A DNA stretch of 64,000 bases from Periconia sp. R9002 (Eukaryota > Ascomycota > Dothideomycetes > Pleosporales > Periconiaceae), in contig JAMAHW010000080.1 in assembly GCA_023627715.1 (NCBI GenBank), forward strand, positions 140,849-204,848, read 5' to 3'. This document shows, in pieces, positions 22,344 through 33,768 of the stretch; within the stretch, counting starts at the first letter, position 1, and each line of letters starts with the position of its first letter. The translations under genes and the position numbers were made by a program. Below the pieces are notes generated by a model. That model did not search any database. It was not told the origin of the DNA and saw only the letters and a program-made list of their open reading frames with translations.

Positions 22344-22779
22344 TCTTTCAGGTAAAGCCAACTTTGTCAAATGTCGGTCTCCTTAGGCGCATCTATGTTT
22401 GATGTATGAATGTGCGTATCGATTGTTAAATCGTATAGAATGCGATGCACAAATAGCCGTTAAAGCGGAATCATCTCAGACTAAGTATCTTCTTCGTCTT
22501 TGGTTCTGTGTCATAGATGGCCAACGTATGGATTTTGCCCTGTGGGGTACGAAAAGGAGCGGTGACGGTTCGCACAGTTTTACGGTAGCAGCTTGCTCTT
22601 CCCTGTGTCGCCAGACGAGTCAACGAGAGGTTAGTTGCGTGTAGCCCAGTGTTCCACAGTGCGGAGATTCTGCACTAGCACGGCTCACTGCTTTTTGAAT
22701 ACTTCGCCAAAGTCATACGATTTTGATCTCAAAACCACTACAACTTCTAGATATGGGACGGTATGTGAAGGATGAGATA
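22344..22779. other. Intergenic, no gene recognised
   Basis: Promoter of the 383-residue gene and 3' region of the lipase gene, both on the minus strand. Nothing else seen. Confidence 0.4.
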
Positions 22780-24657
22780 TCACCAGTCCGCACCTGTGAT
22801 TGCCCTCGTCGCGATAATTTCCATTCTTCTTCTGTACAGCTTCATCATATGCTTCATCGGATCACCATAGACGACTGTCCTAAACATATCGTCTTCGACA
22901 GTGACAGCTTCAATAACTTCTTCTCCGTCAACAGGCTGGCTCCCAGGCTTGTTACGCAACACTACCAGTCTCCCAGCTGGACTAAGAGAGCCTGGCACTA
23001 TAGCATACTCGGGCATCGCCGTAGTCTTGAGCGGCGCTTTTGAGGTGTTTGAGGATTTACGAGGTTTGGTCATTGGGTATGTAGAAGCACTTTGCAACGT
23101 GCTTTCAGATGAGTTGGCGGAGGAAGATATTTTCAACAGGGAGAGGTTAGCCAGACTAGAAGTCAAGCTCGATGGGTTCGGTGAGGGGCTTGAGTAGAGC
23201 CTCAACAAGCTTTTTACAACGTCTCGGTCGGCTCTAGGGACGGGATCACCTTCATTTATAAAGGAGAAGAATAGGCTCTTTCGATGCTGACTATTACTGG
23301 GGCGTTTGAGAGGGAGAAGACTGACTGGGGGAGCGCCAAACGTAACGCAATGTACACGTTTGAAGAAGCCCGTGAGATAGTTAAGATCCGATTGGATAGT
23401 TGAGCTCATCATGTGAGCAAATAGGAGTGCTGCAACGGCGCCGCCGGCTGAGTGTCCCGTGATCAACAGGCTAGCATTCGATCGAGCAGGGTTTTCTTGG
23501 AGAAGTACACGCAAACGGTCTGCAACAGGCTTCACCATCTTCCTGGCTACGTACAGAAACCCTGCATGGCAAGCGTTACCGGCATCATCCAGGAAATCCT
23601 TGGGGCTGCTAGGCTCGCTGCGGTAGTTCACTGCCCAGTCCATGAATGTTTGCGAACCACGAATAGCGAAGACGATGGTGTTCATGTCGTCAATAGGCAG
23701 AGATTTGAGAACCATTGCTTTTGTGCCTGACTTCCAGTCAGCTGGAATGTGCGTTTCTGCAGTCGATGAAGATAAGGGTTCGTATGCTTTCTCAGAATAA
23801 TTAGCCGCCAGGCATAGAAGTCGATAGGTGTCCATGTATATCTTGAACGGGGGCAGATGAACTGGCAGCCGCGAGTTCGAATACAACCAAACTTTTGAGA
23901 AAAAATTGGATCCCTTATCGCTGTTGACGTTCCTCTGATTGCTTACTTTCCGATCTTGGACCACTCCGGGTGGCGGTGAAGTTGACAATTCGTCGTAGAT
24001 GTACAAATCCCTCTCATCTCCGCTGAAGACGCCTCCATCAATACTAGTAAGGACGGCGTCAAACTTATCGCTTATTCTATCGCAAAGTGCAGCAGTCTGA
24101 TTCAAGGCCTGAACGCTCTTCTTCGTAACCAGATTTGCTGGTTTCACAATGCCATATGTGGTGATGGTTGAAACTCCTTTGGTAGTACAGTCGACGCTCT
24201 TATTGACACTCTTCCCCATCAACATGGCACTTTTATTGGCGCTATTTGATATTTGATTTGAGAGATTCTCACGCGATCTTGATGCGAGCTTACCAGCTCT
24301 ATTCCATTGAGCGCTGAGAAGATTTCTGTCATGGTTTGGGGGATACGAGGGTGGAGACGAAATATTCAGGCTCGAACCGATATTATGTTGTTGGGGATAT
24401 TGATTTGGCGGTGAAGCGGGACCTCCAGCAGGCGTAGGCGGCGATAATCCGAATTGTGCACCATAAACAGGGTGAGTTTGCGGTAGGCTCATCTCATACT
24501 CCAATGGCGGTACAAAAGGAGCATGTGTCTCCTGTTGAAAGCTGCTGTTCGTCTGAAGGGTGTGGGAGCGTTGCGGCTCTGGATATTCATTGCTGTTCCT
24601 AGAGGCCGACGTTCTCCTCCTTCGACCCCAGTCTTGGCCGGTGAAGATGATAGTCAT
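22780..24657 (-). CDS. Class 3 lipase (alpha/beta hydrolase)
   Basis: Single exon, 625 residues from the ATG at 24655-24657 (MTIIFTGQDWGRRRR); the frame extends upstream but without ATG. The N-terminal ~230 residues are disordered, Pro/Ser/Asn/Gln-rich. The Lipase_3 domain spans about residues 280-600: oxyanion-side segment TIVFAIRGSQTFMDW, nucleophile Ser403 in GHSAGG, acid in INEGDPVPRAD, and a probable catalytic His in the C-terminal MKHMMKLYRRR. It should hydrolyse mono-, di- or triacylglycerol-like esters. There is no signal peptide, so an intracellular role is more likely than secretion. A Ser/Thr-rich insert (about 495-540) sits between the acid and the His. Confidence 0.88.
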   Translation of the reverse strand: MTIIFTGQDWGRRRRTSASRNSNEYPEPQRSHTLQTNSSFQQETHAPFVPPLEYEMSLPQTHPVYGAQFGLSPPTPAGGPASPPNQYPQQHNIGSSLNISSPPSYPPNHDRNLLSAQWNRAGKLASRSRENLSNQISNSANKSAMLMGKSVNKSVDCTTKGVSTITTYGIVKPANLVTKKSVQALNQTAALCDRISDKFDAVLTSIDGGVFSGDERDLYIYDELSTSPPPGVVQDRKVSNQRNVNSDKGSNFFSKVWLYSNSRLPVHLPPFKIYMDTYRLLCLAANYSEKAYEPLSSSTAETHIPADWKSGTKAMVLKSLPIDDMNTIVFAIRGSQTFMDWAVNYRSEPSSPKDFLDDAGNACHAGFLYVARKMVKPVADRLRVLLQENPARSNASLLITGHSAGGAVAALLFAHMMSSTIQSDLNYLTGFFKRVHCVTFGAPPVSLLPLKRPSNSQHRKSLFFSFINEGDPVPRADRDVVKSLLRLYSSPSPNPSSLTSSLANLSLLKISSSANSSESTLQSASTYPMTKPRKSSNTSKAPLKTTAMPEYAIVPGSLSPAGRLVVLRNKPGSQPVDGEEVIEAVTVEDDMFRTVVYGDPMKHMMKLYRRRMEIIATRAITGADW

Positions 24658-25297
24658 ATTTGGCGCAAAGTAAAGAAGTACGATGCTTAGAGGCGAAGAA
24701 AGAGGTTGCAGGAATTTAGCCACAGAGATCAACTATTGCGTCCAGTCCTCGGATGTCGATGTTGGGGGGCTGACAGGCCGCGATTCATTCTCACAACTTC
24801 TTTTCAATCCAGAATACGGCTTCGGTCGGACAGAGGCCTCGTCAATGGAATGAAATGGATGTGTAATTGACCAGGCTGGCATGGAAGCAACCTTCAAGGG
24901 CGGGTCTAATGGGATATAAGCATTTTGGAAGGTGCATAGCATAGCCTCAGCCTACCCCCCGGGAGCTCCTCGCTTACGAGATGGCAGCATAGTCGATCGC
25001 AGGGATCGATGGATGATTGGTCAAGCGCTTCGTTTTAGCCAGCAGTTGGAGAAACAGAGGACGCGAATCATTCTATTTCTGCATCAATCGAGTTGGAGAT
25101 GGCCGCGGTCGAGGTACAATTTCGATGTACGCAAGTATACACTAATGTGACGAAACGTTAGCTCCCAGAAAGATATGTGGGCATATCGACATAATGCCGC
25201 AGTGACGAAACAATGTCATGACCCAGGTAACCTGACTGATAAGATAATTCAACATGATGGTTGCACGCTGTGAAATTCATGAAACATCTATATGTCC
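24658..25297. other. Intergenic, no gene recognised
   Basis: Promoter of the lipase gene and the 3' side of the chloride-channel gene. Nothing further recognised. Confidence 0.4.
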
Positions 25298-28195
25298 TTA
25301 TACCCTTCTTCCATCCATCAACCCTCTGTCATCATCCCCTTCACCAGTAAGTAGTCCTCCCGCCTCGCTTGCATCGTCATCCGACTCCTCCCTGCTAACA
25401 CCTCTTCCAATGATGTTACCGTTCTCATCGGTGTCGCCGTCCTCCACCCCATCCAACACGTACCACACATCTTTCTTAGTCAAAAGTCCCTTCAAGGTCC
25501 CCCTTTCAACGAAGAGCACGTATCGCAGGCCCAATTTCTGGAACATGGAAACCGTAAGCTGGAAACTTGCTTTTGCGTTAAGCGTAATGGGTGTTTGATC
25601 CATCCATGGCCGTAAATCTAGAGAGGTGGTCGGATCCGAGAGTGGTTGATGGGCAAAGTAGGTTTCAGTATCAGGAGAAAATGATCTTGGCGGTGAAAGA
25701 GCAGCCGAAAGTGCGTATGCTAGTTCAGTGCGAGATATGTAGCCAAGCAAGATTGCGTCGCGGGAGTTATCAATGATAGGGAAGCCTCGGAATCGATTTT
25801 GGGTAAGAATGTTGCGAAGGCTTTGGATGGTGTGACCAGTTGCTGTGATAACGATCAGATCATCAATGCGAGTCATAACCTGCGCGGCCGGAACGTCTGG
25901 TATAGAAGATCCATTGTCGTCGCGGTTGTCGAGAAAGGGATATCCATTGAAGTGGATCCAAGATTCATAGATACCACGCGGCGATATGGCATCACCAGTC
26001 CACTTGCTGATCATGACAGCGATCATGATAGGGAGGACATAGGTAAGCGCCCCAGTAAGTTCGAACATTATAACTACTATAGACACCGTCATTCGAGTTG
26101 TTCCAGCAAGGGCCGATGCAGCTCCAACTATGGCATACGTTCCTGGAGTGACACATTTCATGTCCGGCTCGCAGGATCCAAAAATGAAAAGACTTGGCCA
26201 GGCCTGTTGCACAACCTCTACGGACAGTCCAACGGCACGTCCGTAGAGGCCACCGATAGCCATGGATGGAAGAATGATACCTGCGGGAATCTGTAGGCCG
26301 AATGTGAAACTGGCTAGAATGATGCCCAAACCTGCAGATGCCAAAAGCAAAGCAATGACTCCTGTGTTCGCTTTCCCAGCTTTGCATAGACCCAACGTAT
26401 CTTCAGTCAGATCTACGCATTCGGCGAAGAGGAAGTACACAAGCTCAGAAGCTTGCGCTCTCATGAACTTGACGGGATAATTAATCAGTGCCGTGATAAA
26501 TGAGACAACAACCACCTCTTTGACGGGACCTTTCAGATATGTCCGATTCTTTCGCCACTCCGCAACTTGCATGTTGAGATTGATAAATAGACCACCATAC
26601 AAGCCACCGAGGATACCAAGCACGGCAAACGGGATCAATTCGAAATCATGCCAACCGCTGTGATAGGTCACTTGGTACAAGACAAGCTTGCCCGATCGGA
26701 ACGGATTAAAAGCTTGTAAAGTGACGGCTGCAACCATGGCGCAGACAAAACTCTGCCACATCGTCTTATCCGGGAAGTAATATGACAGCTGCTCAAGACT
26801 GAACAGAACGCCTCCAATAGGCGAGCCAAATGCAACCGATATACCTGCGGCGGCGGCGGCCGATAGCACTTCCCTCTTTCTTGCTTTAACCAAATTAGCA
26901 TATAGGAAAAACGTTTCTACAAGAATATTCCGTACCTTCGTTATCGTTTACATTACTAAAGAGCTTCATGAATAAGTTGGCCGAACAGCACGCCACATGC
27001 ACCAAAGGCCCTTCTTTACCAAGCCATAGGCCGGAAGCAACTGCCAGACACTGCCTGATGTTAATTATGTTGTGCATGATGAAGAGCAAACTTACCAATC
27101 CCAAAGTTTTTACAACCAGTGTCCAAGCCCCCAGAAAACGCCGTATCACAAAGCCACCTAAAACCGTCTTGATTTCGGCAATTCCACTATGTTTCGCATA
27201 TGTTGAAAATTCGCGGACGAGAAGACTAGCACAAGCCGCAAATAAAACCTAGCATGATCATTGTCTGTCAGCGGCATTCCTCGGTGCTGGACAAAAATGT
27301 GAATCAACTTACAGAAAATCCGATAAAGAAAATGTACTCCACAATCCAACCGCCCGCCTTCGAATTGATTCCCAACGCGCTACTCCACGGATGCCAATCA
27401 TGACATTGTGACAACTCCGAATATCCCCAACAGCAGAACCCTTTATTCAGGTAAAATCGGCCGTCTCCGTCCACATTACTACAGTATCCCGTCTTCAAGT
27501 CACCTAACCAATCACTTGTGACATCAATAAAAGCCGCTATACCGCCACTCAATATTCCCGCAGCGATAAGAACCAGCCATATCTGACTCGCATCTGCGAT
27601 CTGTTTCATGTGGCCCAGTATGCCGGATGCGCTGGCGTACAAATACCGCAGCCGCTGTCGTTCTTTGGCGTATTCGAAGATCCAGTCAATTGCCGTGAGG
27701 TCGTCATAACCGACCCTTCGACCTGGTCCTTCCACATACCAGTCTAGGCCAGTGGCATCCTTCGTGTCTTGTAGATTGTCACCCGCGTTGCCCGGCGTAT
27801 CGAGGTAGTCTAAAATCAAATCGGTGTCATCGTTCGACTGCGGACTTGTACGGATCGGTTGTAATCGCGCTTGTGGGGATTTGCCATTGGGGGAGGTTCT
27901 ATTTGGGCTGGAATGGGAGGAGAAGAATCGCGGAATTCCGAAGGATGACGATGATGAGGCAGTGGCTTTCTGTTTGCGCTTGAATGAGACCCTGGTTTTA
28001 TATTAGTCTTGATAACTGGTGATATATTGGAGCAGCGCTTTTTTACTGTTCCGGTAAAACGCCTCCCAGTGGATCTTCATTCAACAATCCATCATCTTCA
28101 CTCAGGTCATCTTCAATAGCTGGCTGCCTAACTGCTCTGCTGGACGATGCTTCGGCGCGTCCTGAAGCGGACTGGCGGGACGATGAGCTGGACAT
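25298..28195 (-). CDS. CLC-family chloride channel/transporter with CBS pair
   Basis: Exons 28047-28195, 27313-27991, 27096-27248, 26936-27050, 25298-26883; introns 27992-28046, 27249-27312, 27051-27095 (45 nt), 26884-26935; 893 residues. The N-terminus is Ser-rich and cytosolic ([13 protein letters not shown]). The transport core has [13 protein letters not shown] (the selectivity-filter Ser of GSGIPE kept, Pro changed to Ala) and [12 protein letters not shown] with gating Glu340, then [17 protein letters not shown] and [13 protein letters not shown]. Two CBS domains follow (about 690-750 and 780-850). The position of the proton-coupling Glu (CLC-5 E268) is Gln397 here. Members sit in endosomal, vacuolar or plasma membranes and move Cl-, some with H+ exchange. 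The C-terminal tail is acidic and Gly-rich. Confidence 0.93.
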
Positions 28196-28704
28196 GCCCT
28201 ATACACATATGCACTCGAGAATGAATGGACATGTATATATGCGCATCGTGTAGGAATGATGTCGATAGTTGGCTCTCTTGCATGTGCTCGGGAATCGCAT
28301 GTATGAGGTTGAAACAAACGCGGCAAACTCGTGGCGCAGGTGGCTTGTTCAGGGATTGCCAATCAAGGCCTAGAGTTCTCCGCAGAGCTTATGTCTGCTC
28401 ACCTTTTCCATCTCTTTAACCTCTCATCGAAATATTACGAGTTCCAATTCATTGAGATGCATGACAAGACCCTATTATAAACAATCCGCGAGGGCCAAGT
28501 GGGCCAACATGTGACGCTTTGTTGGTGAGTACTTGCACAGCTTCCATAGAGTGGTAACAAGCATGAAAAAAGTAAAGCATCGCAATCGTAATCAAATCGA
28601 ACAGTATCAACACAGAGGAAATACCCGGAGCAGGCATATATCGAATTACAGAAGCGATTATCATAGTGTATTTGAACGCCAAACGTGCGAACTTGATAAA
28701 TTAT
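28196..28704. other. Intergenic, no gene recognised
   Basis: Promoter of the CLC gene and 3' UTR of the alcohol dehydrogenase gene, both on the minus strand. Confidence 0.4.
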
Positions 28705-30007
28705 TCACTCCGCATTGAAGTCAATCACGGCTCTCCCCGCAATCTCACCCCTCCGAAGCTTTTGCACGGCCTCGTTGAACTGGCTCAACGGATACACAGT
28801 GTAGATCGGCTTAAGCAATTTCCTCTGTGCAAACTGCAACGTTTTGTCCGTATCTCCCATGGAGCTCACCAATGTGCCCTGAACACTTTGGGCTTTGAAA
28901 ACCAGCTGATTTGGATCCACCATGATACCACATGTACCGGCTGGTGGAAGTCCTATGGCCATAACCTTTCCCCCAACTCGCCCTCCTAGGAGACTGATCG
29001 AGGTCGGATAAGTTTGCACAGCTGTTACAAAGACACCGTGTGCGCCAATGCCATCGCATATACGCACGACCTCGTCAGCGACGTTAGCAACTTTGGTGAA
29101 GTCAATGAATTCTTCCGCGCCAGCCGTCTCGATGCACAATTTTCTCTTTTCCTCTCCAGTATCAATGGCGACGGGGCGAAGACCCATTGCTTTGGCAAGC
29201 TGAATCCCCTGCATGCCCACTCCCCCACCGCCGCCAGGGAAAACTGCCCAGTCGCCTGGCCTGAGTCCAGATTCTTTGATAGATGTATACATTGTCGAGG
29301 CAGAACACATGATAGGACCAGCAATGAAATCAGATACACCGTCGGGTATAAGAGTAGTGTATCTTTCGGGTGAAACAACACTAAGACAGTCAGTCAAGTT
29401 CACTCCCATCTTTCAACTGATTGCTCCCAGTTCAAAATGTACGCACTATTGTTTGTAAGAACCTTCACACATCAGACCCGTGAGGATGGCTCCAGTGCAG
29501 TGCGTTTCCTTGCCGTTCCGGCATAACTCACACGATGAGCATGTATTCTGGATAGGCTTCCCTGGTGTTAGCATTGAATTTATAGTGCTGTCGACGCGGT
29601 TCGATTCGGATAAGCCTACCTTCAAACCCGCCCTCATGCCAACTTTCAACGTTTTGACCGCATCTCCAATTTTAACAATCACCCCGGCGCCTTCATGTCC
29701 GGCGCATCTCGTTCCGAACTGAGACATCTTCGGCAATGCCCAATCATTCAGCATGAAATGGATGTCTGAATGGCAGAGACCGGTGGCGTTCATCTTGATG
29801 AGGACCTCGTCGGGCTCTTCGGCCTGTCAGTACTGTGCTTTGAATGATGTGGATCAGAAGTATGGGTAATGAAGAATAATTCATACTAGGTTCTGGAACT
29901 GGCAGTTCTTGGACCTCAATGTGAAAATCCGGTCCCTCATTCACCACCACACCCCCCTTGCATGTTTTGGGCACATCGAACACCGGGGTTTTACTCTCGT
30001 TCGCCAT
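28705..30007 (-). CDS. Zinc-containing alcohol dehydrogenase
   Basis: Oxidises alcohols or reduces aldehydes with NAD(H). Exons 29887-30007, 29620-29816, 29447-29556, 28705-29380; introns 29817-29886, 29557-29619, 29381-29446; 367 residues. Catalytic-zinc ligands lie in GLCHSD and GHEGAG; the structural zinc cluster is CSSCELCRNGKETHC. The 63-nt intron 29557-29619 is in frame but carries a perfect CTAAC branch site, and its removal restores the family sequence GLKPIQNTC. The third splice restores SYKQYVVSPERY. The cofactor-binding loop is GGGGGVGMQG, followed by an Asp/Thr that fits NAD. Two of its acceptors end in AAG. Cytosolic; no targeting signal. Confidence 0.92.
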
Positions 30008-31520
30008 AGTTGTCACGATCGGTAAGATATGATCACGAGTGTGTACCCTCTTGATCAAGGGATTGATTCGCGGTCCGCGTATGAAACCAACAGAAAATCT
30101 AGGGACTTGAAATCACCGGAAGAGAAGAGTTGGGTAGGATGGAGATTTATAAAGGAGCACCGAATTGCTGTGGTACAACCAAAGTTCAGAGCTAGCTACC
30201 CCTCTTTGTTGGCAAAACCCCGATATTAGTGACACTTGAGCACGGCATATTCGGATACTGTACTATTAGCTTGGTTTTTATAGTAACAGATTCCTTCCAT
30301 GTGGATGGCTCCCCGAGGGAGCAGACATTGGCTCTTGTCTAAATAATACTCTCCTGTCACATATCAATCGTTTTTTGTCTTTCATACTGCTTCAGCGTAA
30401 GTTCAAGCTCGATGGTATACATTCGACTCGAAAGCAAGACGTAGACACGCTAATAGGCTCCGTCTCCGCTGCACTATATCTTAGTACGTATGCACATGAG
30501 CTCCCCACTTAACCCGCTGCAAGAAGGAACCATCTGGGTCCAAGATTATTCACGTTACTAGTTACTGGTTGGATAACATCACGGACATACTTCCAACTCA
30601 ACAAACCCCACGCCGCGCGCACCCGTCCCCGCACCATCACCCCCGAATTGAGAAAAAGTTAATCGTAAGTTAACTGTAGATCCGATGATGTGTGAACACG
30701 CAAAAGGTCACATGCATGTTCCTATCCACCATACTCTTTGAGTGTAGGTGTATGCATATGCGAGGCTTGAGAGTACCCACATATCGGATGACAATGAACC
30801 TGGACGACATGTACATATGCAAAATCAGCAGTAGATTGCACATGTCGAGTGCTATCTTGGCACGTTGTTTTCCCAGGACCTGATCTGTATTTTCTCGCAT
30901 TGCCGAGGTTCATGTATGCATACGTGAAAGCTGTGGGTGGGTATGCGCTCGAGAAAGGCGAGCTACTGGGTGTATTACAGGACAGTCTTGAAGCGCCGAA
31001 TACATATGATAGATTGGGAATACGATCTGGATTGACAGTACGCTTTGATCGTAAAGTCCTCGAAAACTCATCAGTACGCAGTTCATTCAACCACTTCCCC
31101 ATGAGGACAATGATAGAGGCCAGCAAAATCAAGAATAACAATCCCATTCTGGCATCACCATCAAAATGATGGACTGAAAAATACATAGAAGGTAAGTGAA
31201 AGAAAAGTAAGGGGTATCTTAATATGAGAAGGTTGGATCAGGATCGAATCAGCCCAACAATATGCGCATCAAAACCATCGAACGCCAACCCGACCGATCA
31301 TGCATGTTGCCGCACCAAGTATCCTCTTGTTTGTGAATGCAGTATTGCTCGAACCAACTGTCACCCAGTTCTGGCAGTAACCTCCGGGCTTGCGTGATCT
31401 GTTTAATTGCGAATCGTAGAACTCTTCCCATTCCTGCTTGGGTATGACCCTTTGCTCGATCTATTCCACAGCCAGTTTGTTCTGTGCTTTCTGTGTTTCG
31501 CACGTATACTTAGGGCCTTC
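30008..31520. other. 1.5-kb intergenic region, no supported gene
   Basis: Promoter of the alcohol dehydrogenase gene at the left. The longest open frame (30722-31186 minus, 154 codons) starts MYFSVHHFDGDARM with one hydrophobic stretch, but no homology or splice support is seen and it overlaps an equally long plus-strand frame. Nothing else recognised. Confidence 0.4.
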
Positions 31521-33025
31521 TTATGACGCCCCGACACTTGCCACACTTCCTTTCCTTTGTTGTGGACCAGGACCAGGCAACTGACCCGGCAAGATCTGAC
31601 GCGGGCCTGTACCACCAGAAACCGACAGTCCAATACTACTCTGCCGTCGACTAGCCAGCCCACTACCGTTATCAGTTCCTGCACTCAATGGAGCACTGAA
31701 ACCGCCCCCAGGGAAATTCTCTGTTGTAGCACTCCCTGGCGCACCCATCATGCCTAGGCCTAAAGACCGCGCGGAGCCAATAGCTTCTGACGGTGTGACA
31801 GCAGAATATACAGAATTGGTACCACCGCCAGGGGGCGAACCAAGGGCCGAGCGTAACATATCCTTCATACGAATGCTTTGGTACTTTGATCGTAACGAGA
31901 CGTGATGATATGTTGCTATCGGTCGAGGGAAGTGATGTGCAAGAGCGGTCATGATGGCTTCCTTTTCTTCGTCGGAGTCAACAGCACCTGAAGGTTCCAG
32001 ATCTTCGGGAAGAGGAGCATTGGCGTCAATGGCGGCACCTTATCCAGAGTTAGATGACATCCTACACAGTGATAGGTGGACGTGTACTTACGTTGTTGTT
32101 TCGCTTGGTTCTTTTTCTGATACTGCGCCAATAGCATATCGTACGGTAAACTTCGTCCTGGAACAGCTCTCTTCAATCCCATACTATGGCTCTTGCATGT
32201 TAAGCTTCTGGCGCAGAACCCATTGTTTGGTAGTGCAACACCGCATTGTTTTTCAACATCCACAGGACCCTTCGGTTTTGCAGTTTTCGCCTTAGGTTCA
32301 TCTTTCTTCTTCTTTTTGGCACCAGGCTTCCCATCATCGCCTTCCAATTTCCTCTTCTTGCCTTTCTTTGCGCCCTCACCATCTACAGCTGCACCTTTCA
32401 CGGCTGATTTTCGAGCGTTCTTCCCATTATCGTCATCCTCTCCCTTCTCCTTGCGCAACGCAGCATCTTTCGCTTCCTTTGCCTCCTTCTTCTTCTTCAA
32501 TTTCTCTTGCTTTTTGTTCAAACATTCGCGAATATGGCTTGCAGCGTCAACTCGCAGAATACCACGTCTACAATGCTTGCATTGCACGGAATCGGGTCGA
32601 TCGTCATTGGGCCGGCCGTTTGCAAATCTAGCGAGGGTTTTTTGATCGAGAGGGTTCATGATCGGTGATGTGGTGTTTGGCGCAGAGGTTTTGTTGTCGA
32701 CATTTACAGGCTCACTCTCCTTCCAGTTTCCAGGTGTGCTAGGCTTCGGTGTGGGCTTCTTGATCTTGAGGACCAAGCCTTTCTTCTCTTTTTCACCTAG
32801 CCCATCTTTAATGGCGCTGTTGTTGAGGAGCCCTTTGGGTGACGAGGCGGGAGAAGCTGCGGAGAGTGAGTACAGGTCACACCAGAAAAGCATACGAAAT
32901 GAAAGTAGGAACAAAGACAGAATATATTTGCAGCTGCTAGGAGCTGTTTATGTGCACGAGTGAAAGGTGTGTTAAACCGGGGGAGACTTACATTTGCGGG
33001 CGGTGCCATTCGCAGTCGCCGCCAT
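31521..33025 (-). CDS. SGF73: SAGA complex deubiquitination-module subunit Sgf73 (ataxin-7/SCA7 family)
   Basis: Sgf73 anchors the Ubp8 deubiquitinase module to SAGA in the nucleus. Exons 32992-33025, 32092-32856, 31521-32038; introns 32857-32991 (135 nt) and 32039-32091; 438 residues. A zinc-finger segment VQCKHCRRGILRVDAASHIREC (shown shortened in motif: C-x2-C ... H-x3-C) lies at about residues 95-120. The SCA7 domain is in exon 2: KQCGVALPNNGFCARSLTC, KSHSMGLKRAVPGRS, then LPYDMLLAQYQKKN. Between them is a Lys-rich linker with nuclear-localisation-like runs (KKGKKRK, KKKKK). The C-terminal third is Gly/Ser/Pro-rich. The first exon (34 nt) is supported by GTAAGT and CCGCAG signals. Start of the next gene is 743 bp away. 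Confidence 0.93.
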
Positions 33026-33768
33026 GATGGCGAACCCCTAATAAGAGGCTTCAGGGGGCTCTGTAAGTTTTTTTGGAAGCAGAATGATCGGAACGAGCAG
33101 TAACTACACCATGTGCGTCGAGATCGCGGGAGGGTGATGCGGGGAGGATGGGGTTACGCGGCGTGGGTGTCTAAGGTGAATGGACGGCCTCCGTCACGCT
33201 CCCGCCCCCGGGCTGGGGTGCTGATAGTCACGTGATCTACTAGTCTCAAATAGGATGGGGTGACAATCCCCTACGTCACTGTAGGAGTCAAGAACAATGG
33301 GGAAAATACAAATGTAAGTATTTTGTTGCTAGGATTTCTATTTACTAACTATACATGCAGATTCCTATTATCTACGTTTTATCACACGGCCTCAGACTAT
33401 CGGTTGATCTGGAGACACCGAAACCTCTCCAACAACACATCCTCGAGACGCTATACTCGAAGGTCGTTCGACTCCAAAAAACACCCGTGGTCTCCATAAC
33501 CTTGTTACCCCTCTCTTTTTAGAATATTCCTTGAAACTCCAAAATAATGCATAATAGATACCTCGGCTAAAATAATAAACAGCCAAGGTGATTGCTCGAC
33601 GCAGAGAATTGTAGAGTATCGAAGCAACAAAAAGCCGCTCAACCGTTCGTAAATCGTGAATGGAAAAACCGCAAGTAGGATATGATGCGACAATGGGAAC
33701 CTGGCGGCAGGGTATTGAAACAGAGAACTATGGCATAGCCATGGTGACAACTCAGTATACATGGTGCT
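33026..33768. other. Intergenic region with an orphan intron-like signature
   Basis: Between SGF73 (start) and ITC1 (stop), both minus. At 33314-33360 on the plus strand lies an almost ideal 47-nt intron (GTAAGT, TTACTAAC branch, TGCAG). It follows an ATG at 33297 and, spliced, gives only a 51-codon frame ending at 33499. No protein recognised; see findings. Confidence 0.35.

Noticed and set aside
30722..31186. 154-codon minus-strand frame between ADH and SGF73
   Set aside because: No homology, signal or splice evidence, and an overlapping plus-strand frame of similar quality; probably chance.
32193..32645. 150-codon plus-strand frame opposite SGF73
   Set aside because: Phe/Ser-rich complement of the Lys/Glu-rich Sgf73 linker; a shadow, not a gene.
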